Shown here: positions 1-5,461 of the stretch, in pieces
Layout of the letters: each line of letters opens with the position of its first letter
How positions within the stretch are numbered: position 1 is the first letter of the stretch
Source: Paracoccaceae bacterium
Lineage (GTDB): Bacteria; Pseudomonadota; Alphaproteobacteria; Rhodobacterales; Rhodobacteraceae
Assembly: GCA_003551745.1 (NCBI GenBank)
Contig: PUNI01000309.1
Span: 1 to 5,574 of the forward strand
Direction: 5' to 3'
Length of the DNA stretch: 5,574 nt
Notes under the pieces: generated by a model
What the model was told of the DNA's origin: nothing
The model's input: the letters and a program-made list of their open reading frames with translations, nothing else
Database searches by the model: none
Position numbers and translations under genes: made by a program

Positions 1-349
1 CCTGGCTTCCGGGGTCCGGCCGGGATCCGGAAAGGGTCCGGCCGGGGTCCGATCCGGGGTCGGCTGACGGAGAGCGGGGCGCTGCGCAAGTGTGCGGGTC
101 CCTTCGTGCCGCAGCGGTATTCTGGGGGGCGCAGCCCGAAACTTCGCCAGCGTCAGGGCCGATTTTTTGGGAAGCCACCGGGCTCCGGAGTCCACCGGCA
201 CCAACCTGAAATCCTCGTGAATTCAAACGTCTGAGCGGCCGCTCGGGATGGATGCCCTGCGGATGCCGGAGTCCAGCCGGAAGCCGGTGGACCCCGTCAC
301 GCCGGAGTCCACGCCGGCCAATGCCGATCGATCATCGACAGGAACCCGC
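1..349. other. Non-coding or unassigned leader region
   Basis: No convincing gene is seen here. One rightward frame stays open from the left edge to a TGA at 232-234, giving a strongly basic, Gly/Pro/Arg-rich tail that I do not recognise; it could be the end of a gene that starts outside the window or simply an open frame in GC-rich DNA. Bases 163-168 are a run of six T but no stable stem precedes them, so I do not call a terminator. Bases 205-230 are locally richer in A and T and could belong to a promoter, but I cannot identify paired -35 and -10 boxes. Confidence 0.4.
9..317. repeat. Scattered CCGG(G/A)GTCC motif copies upstream of the methyltransferase
   Basis: The nonamer CCGG(G/A)GTCC occurs at 9-17, 42-50, 185-193, 266-274 and 302-310, all on the same strand, with near-copies at 31-39 and 54-62. 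The first group is also a short tandem repeat: bases 12-29 and 34-51 match at 17 of 18 positions with a 22-base period. The last three copies continue into an arm that makes them partly palindromic (CCGGAGTCCA followed by CCGG at 185-198, 266-280 and 302-317). The spacing is irregular, which argues against a classical iteron array. The cluster ends just before the Shine-Dalgarno sequence of the methyltransferase. A protein-binding array or a decayed repeat are both possible; no function is shown. Confidence 0.55.
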
Positions 350-352
350 ATG
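340..352 (+). promoter_or_regulatory. Ribosome binding site deciding the methyltransferase start
   Basis: AGGAA at 340-344 stands five bases before the ATG at 350. The upstream in-frame ATG at 248 has no Shine-Dalgarno sequence, and the 34 residues it would add are low-complexity sequence encoded by the repeat-bearing DNA. The start at 350 is therefore preferred. Confidence 0.7.
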
Positions 353-1681
353 ACCCTCGCCTTCGCCCCCGAGCGGATCGAGCACTGGCCGCTGTCGCGC
401 CTGCAGCCCTACGCGAAGAACGCGAAGGTTCATGGCGCCGACCAGGTCGCGAAGCTCGCCGCCAGCATGGCCGAGTTCGGCTGGACCGTGCCGTGCCTCG
501 TCGGCGAGGACGGGGAACTGATCGCTGGGCACGGCCGCGTGCTGGCGGCGACGCAGCTGGGGCTGACCGAGGCGCCGGTGATCGTGCTGGGGCACCTGAC
601 CGAGGCGCAGCGCCGGGCCTATCGCATCGCGGACAACCGGCTTGCTGAAAGCCCATGGGACGAGGCGTTGCTCTCGGCCGAGCTGCAGGGGCTGCTGGCC
701 GAGGACTTCGACCTGTCGGTGGTCGGTTTCTCGGACGGCGAGCTGGACAAGCTTCTGTCCTACGTCGCGGAAGACGACGGGGACGAGGGCGGCGCCGGGG
801 GCTCCGTGCCCCCGGTGACCATCCCCGAGCCGCCCCGCAATCCGGCCTCGCGCACGGGCGATCTGTGGATCCTCGGCGAGCACCGGCTGCTCTGCGGCGA
901 CAGCACCAACCATGACGACGTGCGCCGCCTGATGAACGGCGAGCGCGCCGTACTTTTCGCGACCGACCCGCCGTACCTCGTCGACTACGACGGCTCGAAC
1001 CACCCGACGCGGAACAAGGACTGGTCGCAGTCCTATGGCGTGACCTGGGACGACAGTTCACAGGGGGCTGAACTCTACGACGGCTTCATCGCGGCGGCCG
1101 TGGCCGAGGCGATCACCGAGGATGCGGCCTGGTACTGCTGGCACGCCTCCCGCCGACAGGCGATGCTGGAAGCCTGCTGGGAGAAGGCCGGGGCTTTCGT
1201 CCATCAGCAGATCATCTGGGTGAAGGACCGCGGGGTGCTCACCCGCTCGCATTACCTCTGGAAGCACGAGCCGTGCTTCATGGGCTGGCGCCGCCCGAAC
1301 CGTCCACCGAAGGTCGCCGAGCAGACGCTGCCCTCGACCTGGGAGATGCCCAGCTTCGCCAAGAATGAGCGGCCCGACCATCCGACGCCGAAGCCGCTCG
1401 ACGCCTTCGGGATCCCGATGCGCCAGCATGTGGCGCGGGGAGGGCTTTGCTACGAGCCGTTCTCGGGCTCCGGGTCGCAGATCATGGCGGGCGAGGCCAA
1501 CGGCCGGCGCGTCTTCGCGATGGAAATCAGCCCGGCCTATGTCGATGTGGGCGTGGGACGCTGGCAGACCGAGACCGGCCGCGACGCTATCCTCGACGGC
1601 GACGGTCGGACCTTCGCGCAAGTGAAGGCAGACCGGCTGGGCGAGAGCCAGGCCGCGGCGGAGGGGGCCCACGCGGCCTGA
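350..1681 (+). CDS. ParB-domain DNA methyltransferase (beta class, N6-adenine or N4-cytosine)
   Basis: This cytoplasmic enzyme of 443 residues is expected to transfer a methyl group from S-adenosylmethionine to the exocyclic amino group of a DNA base. Residues about 10-100 form a ParB/Srx-like domain (RLQPYAKNAK at 17-26, AGHGR at 59-63, RIADNR at 92-97). An acidic, Gly/Pro linker at about 140-165 leads to GDLWILGEHRLLCGDST (170-186), typical of phage ParB-methyltransferase fusions. The catalytic motif DPPY is at 206-209, HPTPKP at 344-349, and the AdoMet-binding FSGSG at 371-375. Catalytic motif before AdoMet motif is the beta-class order. DPPY favours N6-adenine, but N4-cytosine cannot be excluded. 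The stop lies four bases before the GTG of the cytosine methyltransferase, so the two are probably co-transcribed. No restriction enzyme is adjacent, which suggests an orphan phage enzyme used for anti-restriction or for control of replication or packaging. An upstream ATG at 248 would give 477 residues but lacks a ribosome binding site. Confidence 0.93.
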   Translation: MTLAFAPERIEHWPLSRLQPYAKNAKVHGADQVAKLAASMAEFGWTVPCLVGEDGELIAGHGRVLAATQLGLTEAPVIVLGHLTEAQRRAYRIADNRLAESPWDEALLSAELQGLLAEDFDLSVVGFSDGELDKLLSYVAEDDGDEGGAGGSVPPVTIPEPPRNPASRTGDLWILGEHRLLCGDSTNHDDVRRLMNGERAVLFATDPPYLVDYDGSNHPTRNKDWSQSYGVTWDDSSQGAELYDGFIAAAVAEAITEDAAWYCWHASRRQAMLEACWEKAGAFVHQQIIWVKDRGVLTRSHYLWKHEPCFMGWRRPNRPPKVAEQTLPSTWEMPSFAKNERPDHPTPKPLDAFGIPMRQHVARGGLCYEPFSGSGSQIMAGEANGRRVFAMEISPAYVDVGVGRWQTETGRDAILDGDGRTFAQVKADRLGESQAAAEGAHAA

Positions 1682-1685
1682 CGAC

Positions 1686-2594
1686 GTGGATGGCGTGGCT
1701 CTACATTCCTCCGGCCTGCCTGCCGGAGCCGGCGACGCGTGCCTGTTCGGCCTATCGCTCTGTTCCGGCGCCGGCGGGCTCGACCTCGGGCTGCACCTCG
1801 CATGCCCCGGATATCGCACTGTGGGTCACGTCGAGCGGGACGCCTACGCCGCGGCCATCCTCGTGGCGCGGATGGAGGACGCGGCCCTGGATGACGCGCC
1901 TATCTGGGACGACGTTGCCAGTTTCGACGGCAGCCCGTGGCGCGGCGCGGTGGACATCGTCACTGCAGGCTATCCGTGCCAGCCGTTCTCCGTCGCGGGC
2001 AAGCGCCGGGGCGCGGACGATCCGCGCCACCTCTGGCCGCATGTCGCTCGCACCGTCGGCGAGGTCGCGCCGCCCTTCGTGTTCCTCGAGAATGTCGCCC
2101 ATCATCTCCGCATCGGCTTCCCCGAAGTCGCCGCAGGACTGGTCGGCATGGGCTACCGCCTTGCGGCAGGCCTCTTCACGGCGGCGGAAGTCGGCGCACC
2201 CCACAGGCGCGAGCGGCTCTTCATCCTCGCCCACCGTGAGCGCGACCACATGGCCGACCCCGCGCGCCTGCTCGGGCACGCGCTCGAGCGGCGGCAACCG
2301 GACGGAGATGATGCGGCTCTGGATGACGCCGACGGCGCGGGATCACAAGGACGGAGCGACGAGCCTAGCCAACACGCCGGTGAACGGGCTGCTTGGCCGC
2401 CAGGTCCTGGTGATGCCGACGGCTGGCGGGAGTTCCTGCGACACGCCCCGGACATTGAACCCGCTGTTCGTCGAGGCACTGATGGGCTGGCCCACCGGGT
2501 GGACCGACTTCGGCTCTGCGGCAACGGAGTGGTCCCGCTGGTCGCGGCGCATGCGGTCCGAACTCTCGCAGCTGAACTTCTGGCCGATGGATGA
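1686..2594 (+). CDS. C5-cytosine DNA methyltransferase
   Basis: This protein of 302 residues should form 5-methylcytosine in a specific DNA site using AdoMet. The C5-family motifs are in order: motif I LSLCSGAGGLDLG (23-35) with the acidic VERD (49-52), catalytic motif IV GYPCQPFS (95-102, nucleophile Cys98), motif VI FLENV (133-137), motif VIII GAPHRRERLFIL (169-180), and motif X CGNGVVP (278-284). Only about 97 residues separate motifs VIII and X, so the target-recognition region is short for the family. The GTG start at 1686 lies four bases after the preceding stop; the nearest purine-rich stretch (GGAGGGGG, 1660-1667) is too distant for a normal Shine-Dalgarno site, so the start is uncertain and translation may depend on coupling. 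The gene's last third overlaps a second frame that also looks protein-like (see 2251-2607). No cognate nuclease is visible, which fits an orphan phage methylase protecting phage DNA. Confidence 0.88.
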   Translation: MDGVALHSSGLPAGAGDACLFGLSLCSGAGGLDLGLHLACPGYRTVGHVERDAYAAAILVARMEDAALDDAPIWDDVASFDGSPWRGAVDIVTAGYPCQPFSVAGKRRGADDPRHLWPHVARTVGEVAPPFVFLENVAHHLRIGFPEVAAGLVGMGYRLAAGLFTAAEVGAPHRRERLFILAHRERDHMADPARLLGHALERRQPDGDDAALDDADGAGSQGRSDEPSQHAGERAAWPPGPGDADGWREFLRHAPDIEPAVRRGTDGLAHRVDRLRLCGNGVVPLVAAHAVRTLAAELLADG

Positions 2595-2607
2595 GGGAAC
2601 GGCGTGA
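2251..2607 (+). other. Second protein-like reading frame inside the cytosine methyltransferase gene
   Basis: In the frame shifted by one base relative to the cytosine methyltransferase, the DNA reads TWPTPRACSGT from about 2248, then TPTARDHKDG from 2326, and LNPLFVEALMGWPTGWTD at 2455-2508, ending near MRSELSQL and at the TGA at 2605-2607. I remember such sequences as the C-terminal region of many phage cytosine methyltransferases. The frame is open far upstream, including an ATG at 1690, but most of that stretch reads as a low-complexity shadow. Local starts are ATG 2308 and ATG 2311, with GGAG at 2304-2307, too close to be ideal. The stop overlaps the next gene's start as GTGA. It could be a separate small protein of about 99 residues, the tail of a frameshifted fusion product, or a relic of an ancestral frame. 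Expression is not shown. Confidence 0.4.
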
Positions 2608-3062
2608 AGACCTGGACGATTCACGAGGTTGCGCACGCCTGCTTGATGACGACCGATGAGCTGAGCCAGTGGATATCGCGCGGACACTACCGGCCCTCGG
2701 AGGAGGTTCGACCGGGTCAGCGTCGGCTGTTCGACTGGCGCGATCTCGCATGCCTCGGGGTCATCGGCGCCCTTCGGAAGCACTGCCTGTCGATCAACGC
2801 GATGGGGTTGATCGCCGGCGAGCTCCGCGAAGACCTCGCCGCGATGCGCGAGATCCCTGACAGTCCGGACCTGTTCTTCTTTTGTGCGGGTTGGAGCAGG
2901 GGCCGATACGAAGACACCGTCGGGCTGGTTACCGAAAAGGACCTCCGCTCAGTGCTGAGGGCCCATCCCGAGACCGTAATCGTCGTGAATGTCACCGGCG
3001 TATACCGAGCGGCGCTGGCGAGGCTCGCTCCATCGGTCGTCACGGAAGGCCCGGGAACATGA
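2604..3062 (+). CDS. MerR-like helix-turn-helix protein
   Basis: This protein of 152 residues is probably a DNA-binding protein. Its first 60 residues fit a MerR-type fold: helix-turn-helix at about 4-30 (TIHEVAHACLMTTDELSQWI, then a GHYRPSE turn), a wing at 38-43 (GQRRLF) and a following helix from WRDLACLGVIGALR (45-58). The rest, about 75-152, is not a known effector domain to my eye; it has hydrophobic strands FFFCA (91-95) and TVIVVNVTGVYRA (124-136) and no metal-binding Cys cluster. The start is GTG, preceded by GAGGGAA at 2593-2599, and it overlaps the TGA of the alternate frame in the methyltransferase gene. Its own stop overlaps the start of the small membrane protein as ATGA. Candidate roles are a regulator of the element or a phage DNA-binding protein such as an excisionase or terminase small subunit; the sequence does not decide. 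Confidence 0.8.
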   Translation: MKTWTIHEVAHACLMTTDELSQWISRGHYRPSEEVRPGQRRLFDWRDLACLGVIGALRKHCLSINAMGLIAGELREDLAAMREIPDSPDLFFFCAGWSRGRYEDTVGLVTEKDLRSVLRAHPETVIVVNVTGVYRAALARLAPSVVTEGPGT

Positions 3063-3286
3063 AGCAGAGCCGCGTGATGTCCTTGATCGAAGCCACGACC
3101 AATGTCGTCGTCGGCTACGTCCTCGCCATCGCTACGCAGATGGCGGTGTTCCCCCTGTTCGGCCTCGAGGCCGCGCTGGGCGAGCACCTGGCGATCGGCA
3201 TGGCGTTCGTCGGGGTCTCCTTGGCCCGCAGCTACCTGCTCCGGCGGCTGTTCGAGCGCCTGCGCGGGGCGGGGCCGTTTGCTTGA
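3059..3286 (+). CDS. Small two-helix membrane protein (DUF7220-like)
   Basis: This 75-residue protein begins MKQSRVMSLIEATTNVVVGY and has two hydrophobic helices, at about 15-35 and 44-61, with basic residues at both ends (K2, R5; R57, R62, R63, R67, R69). Both ends are therefore predicted to lie in the cytoplasm as a helical hairpin in the inner membrane. The pattern SLIEA-TN-VVG, then VFPLFGL, then a second helix ending ARSYLLRRLFE, matches a family of tiny phage and prophage proteins that I recall as DUF7220; the number is from memory. The ATG overlaps the preceding stop by four bases (ATGA), and GGAAGG at 3044-3049 gives a good ribosome binding site. Function is unknown. Its coupling to the HTH protein suggests co-expression in fixed proportion. 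Confidence 0.82.
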   Translation: MKQSRVMSLIEATTNVVVGYVLAIATQMAVFPLFGLEAALGEHLAIGMAFVGVSLARSYLLRRLFERLRGAGPFA

Positions 3287-3343
3287 CCCGGTTCCGGCCG
3301 GATGGTCTACGCCTGATCCCATCGGAAGGGACGGGCGGACGGG

Positions 3344-3784
3344 ATGCGGGACGACGGCGATATCCGGGAGCGGCTGGCCAAGCTGGAGGCGCTCTTCTCC
3401 CGCGGGGCGACCGCCGGGGAGCGCGCCGCGGCCGGCGCCGCGCTGGAGCGGTTGCAGGCGCGGCTCGATCTCGCAGGGCCGGCGACCGAGGAGCCGGAGA
3501 TCGAGCTGCAGTACTCGCTGCCGGACGTCTGGTCGGTGCGCCTGTTCGTGGCGCTCTGCCGCAAGCACGGGGTGCAGCCCTACCGCTATCCGCGGCAGCG
3601 GAGGACCACGGTCATGGTCCGGGTCCGGAAGGCCGCGTTCGAGCAGACCATCGCGGCCGAGTTCCAGGAGTTGCACCGGGAGCTGACCACGTACTTCGGG
3701 GAGATGGTGAACCATCTCATCGCCAACGTGATGAAGTCGGACGGCGACGACGAGACCCTCGAGCAGCGCCAGATAGGGCGCTAG
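3344..3784 (+). CDS. Conserved phage-type protein of unknown function
   Basis: This 146-residue protein is not assigned to a function. Residues 5-42 form a charged, Ala-rich helical region with a GATAGERAAA turn that weakly recalls the N-terminal part of DUF2786 proteins. Residues about 52-100 look like the conserved core: ELQYSLPDVWSVRLFVALCR, then KHGVQPYRYPRQRRTTVMVR, suggesting alternating helices and strands with a basic surface. Residues 105-130 are a further amphipathic helix, and the tail is acidic then basic. GGAAGGGA at 3324-3331 lies 12 bases before the ATG, a loose spacing; a purine-rich stretch runs up to the start. It follows the membrane protein by 57 bases and ends 20 bases before the stop of the opposing DUF3489 gene. 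I remember similar proteins in rhodobacterial prophages, so I trust it as a gene; its role is open. Confidence 0.72.
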   Translation: MRDDGDIRERLAKLEALFSRGATAGERAAAGAALERLQARLDLAGPATEEPEIELQYSLPDVWSVRLFVALCRKHGVQPYRYPRQRRTTVMVRVRKAAFEQTIAAEFQELHRELTTYFGEMVNHLIANVMKSDGDDETLEQRQIGR

Positions 3785-3804
3785 GCCTCGCCGTCGCTGC
3801 GCGA

Positions 3805-4335
3805 TCAGCCCTCGGCGATCATGTAGCAGCGCCCCCGGCCTTCGATCTTCTCGGAGGTGATGGTCAGGCCGAGCTTCTTCTTCAGCGCGCCGGACATCGC
3901 GCCGCGGACGGTGTGGGACTGCCAGCCGGTGGCGGCGGTGATTTCCTCGATGGTGGCGCCGCCCTCGGCGCGGAGCATGGCGATCAGCGCCTCCTGCTTG
4001 GTGCCGCTGCGGCGACGGGCGGGCGCCGGCGCGGCGGCGGCCTCGGCCGGGCTGTCAGGCTGCTCTTCCGGACCCTCGGTGATCCCGAGGGTGCTGTAGG
4101 CCAGCGCGGTGGCGCGCAGGGTGATGGGCCCGCGCTCCGCGTCGTGCCGCCAGACGGTGTTGAGGTCGGTGGCGGCGACCTCCTCGATCAGCCCGTGCTT
4201 GAGGAGGCTCTTGCAGACATTGCCGACGGCGCCGCCCTTGAGGCTGGCGGTGACGGGGAACACCATCGCGTCCTCGCGCGCGCAGGCGGTGGAGAGGATG
4301 ACGGCCTGGGCGTCGGACAGCTGGATCTGGGTCAT
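3805..4335 (-). CDS. DUF3489 domain protein
   Basis: This 176-residue protein has two parts. Residues 1-85 (from LSDAQAVILSTACARED through SLLKHGLIEEV to LRATALAYSTLGI) look like a winged-helix-like domain. An Ala/Pro linker at 88-108 leads to a C-terminal domain at 112-174 with TKQEALIAMLRAEGGATIEE, then ATGWQSHTVRGAMSGALKKK and GRGRCYMI, which I recognise as DUF3489. The helix-turn-helix-like pattern suggests nucleic-acid binding, but no activity has been established to my knowledge. The start at 4335 is preferred because GGAG (4343-4346, minus strand) is seven bases upstream; the frame continues upstream to 4860 but only as an Arg/Pro-rich shadow of the neighbouring gene. It is the last gene of the leftward block, separated from its upstream neighbour by a 101-base gap with a strong hairpin. 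Confidence 0.9.
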   Translation of the reverse strand: MTQIQLSDAQAVILSTACAREDAMVFPVTASLKGGAVGNVCKSLLKHGLIEEVAATDLNTVWRHDAERGPITLRATALAYSTLGITEGPEEQPDSPAEAAAAPAPARRRSGTKQEALIAMLRAEGGATIEEITAATGWQSHTVRGAMSGALKKKLGLTITSEKIEGRGRCYMIAEG

Positions 4336-4382
4336 GGGTCGTCTCCGGTTTCGGCCCGCGCGGGATGCGGGGGCTTCTACCA

Positions 4383-4418
4383 CCCCGAGCCGCGCTCCCT
4401 CGGGGAGGCGCGGCGGGG
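4383..4418 (-). promoter_or_regulatory. Strong intergenic RNA hairpin between the 132-aa gene and the DUF3489 gene
   Basis: On the plus strand GCCGCGCTCCC (4389-4399) pairs with GGGAGGCGCGGC (4403-4414) across a three-base loop, with one bulged G. Flanking CCCC (4383-4386) and GGGG (4415-4418) extend the stem past a two-base GA bulge. That gives about 15 GC-rich pairs. It lies downstream of one leftward gene's stop and upstream of the next gene's start. No U-run follows in the leftward direction, so a Rho-independent terminator is unlikely. It may act as an mRNA stabiliser, processing site or attenuator that sets different levels of the two genes. Confidence 0.5.
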
Positions 4419-4436
4419 TTCCGGAGGGGGGCGGGA

Positions 4437-4835
4437 TCAGGCGTCGTCGCCCTCGGCTTCGGCGTAGATGGCGAAGTGGTGGACCCAGCCGACCAGCGCG
4501 GGCAGGCCGGCGGGGATGCCCTCGTGGCGCTCGGTGGCGCGGCTGATGGTGCGGGCGGACCATGCGGCGACGGTCTCGTCGAGCGCCTGCTCGGTCGGAG
4601 TCCCGCGGGCCATGCGGTCGACCAGCTCGTCGGCGAAGTGGCGGCCCATGCGGCTGTCGAGGAAGTCGCGCACCCCGTCCATCTCGGCGTCGGTCGCGCA
4701 GTCCGCGGCGGCGGCGATGCGGGTCGCGGCGAGGGTCCAGAAGGCATCCGAGGTGCGGTCGCGCAGCGGCGTCGCGGTGATGGTGCCTGAGAGGCCGTAA
4801 TCGGTGTTGCGGCTGGGCGGGATCGGGCGGGTCAT
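4437..4835 (-). CDS. Conserved protein of unknown function, 132 aa
   Basis: I do not know a function for this protein. It starts MTRPIPPSRNTDYGLSGTIT; contains a central helical segment with AFWTLAATRIAAAA (31-44) and DFLDSRMGRHFADELVDRMA (58-77); and ends with RATERHEGIPAGLP (99-112) and ALVGWVHHFAIYAEAEGDDA (113-132). It is soluble and mostly helical by composition, with no signal peptide or obvious catalytic motif. The N-terminal RNT(D/A)YG phrase and the GRHFAD and GIPxGLP segments are shared, as far as I recall, with proteins on rhodobacterial prophages and plasmids. The start at 4835 is chosen because GGAG (4842-4845, minus strand) stands six bases upstream; an open frame continues to 5168 but overlaps the next gene. 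It lies between the 94-residue gene and the DUF3489 gene in the leftward block. Confidence 0.78.
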   Translation of the reverse strand: MTRPIPPSRNTDYGLSGTITATPLRDRTSDAFWTLAATRIAAAADCATDAEMDGVRDFLDSRMGRHFADELVDRMARGTPTEQALDETVAAWSARTISRATERHEGIPAGLPALVGWVHHFAIYAEAEGDDA

Positions 4836-4935
4836 GGCGGGCTCCGTGGCTGAGTTGCATCGTCCTTGTGATCCGACCATCGCTCTGCCGCGGCGATTGT
4901 CGTAGGCAATTCGGAGCAATATCAGTGCTTTCGGA
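4836..4935. other. AT-richer intergenic gap in the leftward block
   Basis: These 100 bases separate two leftward genes that otherwise belong to a compact series, and they are noticeably richer in A and T than their surroundings. An exact 8-base inverted repeat (TGATCCGA at 4869-4876, TCGGATCA at 4931-4938) brackets most of it. A secondary promoter for the 132-residue and DUF3489 genes is possible, but I could not place a convincing pair of -35 and -10 boxes on the minus strand. Confidence 0.3.
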
Positions 4936-5220
4936 TCATCCGGCGGTGTCGGTGCGGTCGATCCAGGCGCCGTCTTGCCAGACATAGAGGTGGCAGAGCT
5001 CGCAGGTCGGGCGCGGCAGGATCGGGGGCTCGCGGGGCGGATCGAAGCAGTCGAGTTCGTCGGCCCGGACTTGCCGGATCTCGCGCGCGGCGAGGATGTC
5101 GTCAGGCGTCCAGCGCGCCAGCGCCGGCAGCATGTGCTCGGGATAGCCGTCGTAGTGGACATAGACATGGGCCCATGCGCCGGGGCCGACCTCGACGGCG
5201 ATCTGTGCGCGGGTGCTCAT
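4936..5220 (-). CDS. Small conserved protein of unknown function, 94 aa
   Basis: This protein begins MSTRAQIAVEVGPGAWAHVY, followed by VHYDGYPEHMLPALARW. The STRA(Q/N)IA start followed by a strand and a (H/Y)xDGYPE motif is a pattern I recall in many small phage and plasmid proteins of unknown role. The C-terminal half contains DELDCFDPPREPP (54-66) and TCELCHLYVW (72-81); the Cys73-x-x-Cys76-His77 group could bind metal, but a single CxxC is weak evidence. The predicted fold is a small alpha/beta domain with no signal peptide. A perfect GGAGG (5228-5232, minus strand) lies seven bases before the ATG and one base beyond the previous gene's stop at 5234-5236, so translation is likely coupled to the 71-residue gene. 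Confidence 0.8.
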   Translation of the reverse strand: MSTRAQIAVEVGPGAWAHVYVHYDGYPEHMLPALARWTPDDILAAREIRQVRADELDCFDPPREPPILPRPTCELCHLYVWQDGAWIDRTDTAG

Positions 5221-5233
5221 CGGGGATCCTCCG

Positions 5234-5449
5234 TCAGATCAGCCGCAGCCCGGCCAGCAGGGCGCTGGCGGTGGCGAGCTGGGCGGTGGGGAGCTCGATC
5301 TTGAGATGCGAGATCACGTCGGAGGCTTCGGCGGCGATCCCGCCCGCGCGCAGCGCGGCTTCGATGGCCTCGGCGGCGGCGTCGGGGTCCGCTGGGTCGA
5401 AGGGCTCGGGCAGCGCGGCGTGGTCGATGCGGATGGTGGTGGTGCTCAT
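5234..5449 (-). CDS. Small acidic protein of unknown function, 71 aa
   Basis: This 71-residue acidic protein starts MSTTTIRIDHAALPEPFDPA and continues with a helix rich in Ala and Glu (DPDAAAEAIEAALRAG, 21-36), then DVISHLKIELPTAQLATASA (44-63) and an aliphatic end. I do not recognise a named family. Its short length is supported by a good ribosome binding site, AAGGGA at 5457-5462 on the minus strand, seven bases from the ATG, and by tight packing: the upstream stop overlaps that site and its own stop sits just before the next gene's site. The sequence suggests a small alpha/beta protein, possibly a partner of one of its neighbours; this is inference. Confidence 0.68.
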   Translation of the reverse strand: MSTTTIRIDHAALPEPFDPADPDAAAEAIEAALRAGGIAAEASDVISHLKIELPTAQLATASALLAGLRLI

Positions 5450-5461
5450 GGCGGGGTCCCT

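Noticed and set aside
163..168. T-run as a terminator
   Set aside because: The bases before it do not form a stable stem.
248..349. Longer start of the ParB-domain methyltransferase at ATG 248
   Set aside because: There is no Shine-Dalgarno sequence, and the extra 34 residues are low-complexity sequence over repeat DNA; ATG 350 has AGGAA at the right distance.
1058..1819. Leftward open frame of 253 residues opposite the methyltransferases
   Set aside because: It is antisense to the conserved methyltransferase motifs and shows no motif of its own.
2717..3715. Leftward open frame of 332 residues
   Set aside because: It lies antisense to three well-supported rightward genes and its composition (Arg, Pro, Leu, Gln, His) is that of a shadow frame.
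2989..4467. Long rightward open frame of 492 residues
   Set aside because: It is extremely Arg/Gly/Ala-rich, crosses the end of one block and the antisense of the DUF3489 gene, and has no recognisable motif; it is a GC-rich shadow.
4336..4860. Upstream extension of the DUF3489 reading frame
   Set aside because: The extension is Arg/Pro/His-rich and overlaps the 132-residue gene in another frame; the ATG at 4335 has a good ribosome binding site and begins the folded-looking sequence.
4836..4935. Sigma-70 promoter on the minus strand
   Set aside because: No -35 and -10 pair at acceptable spacing could be found; only AT richness supports it.
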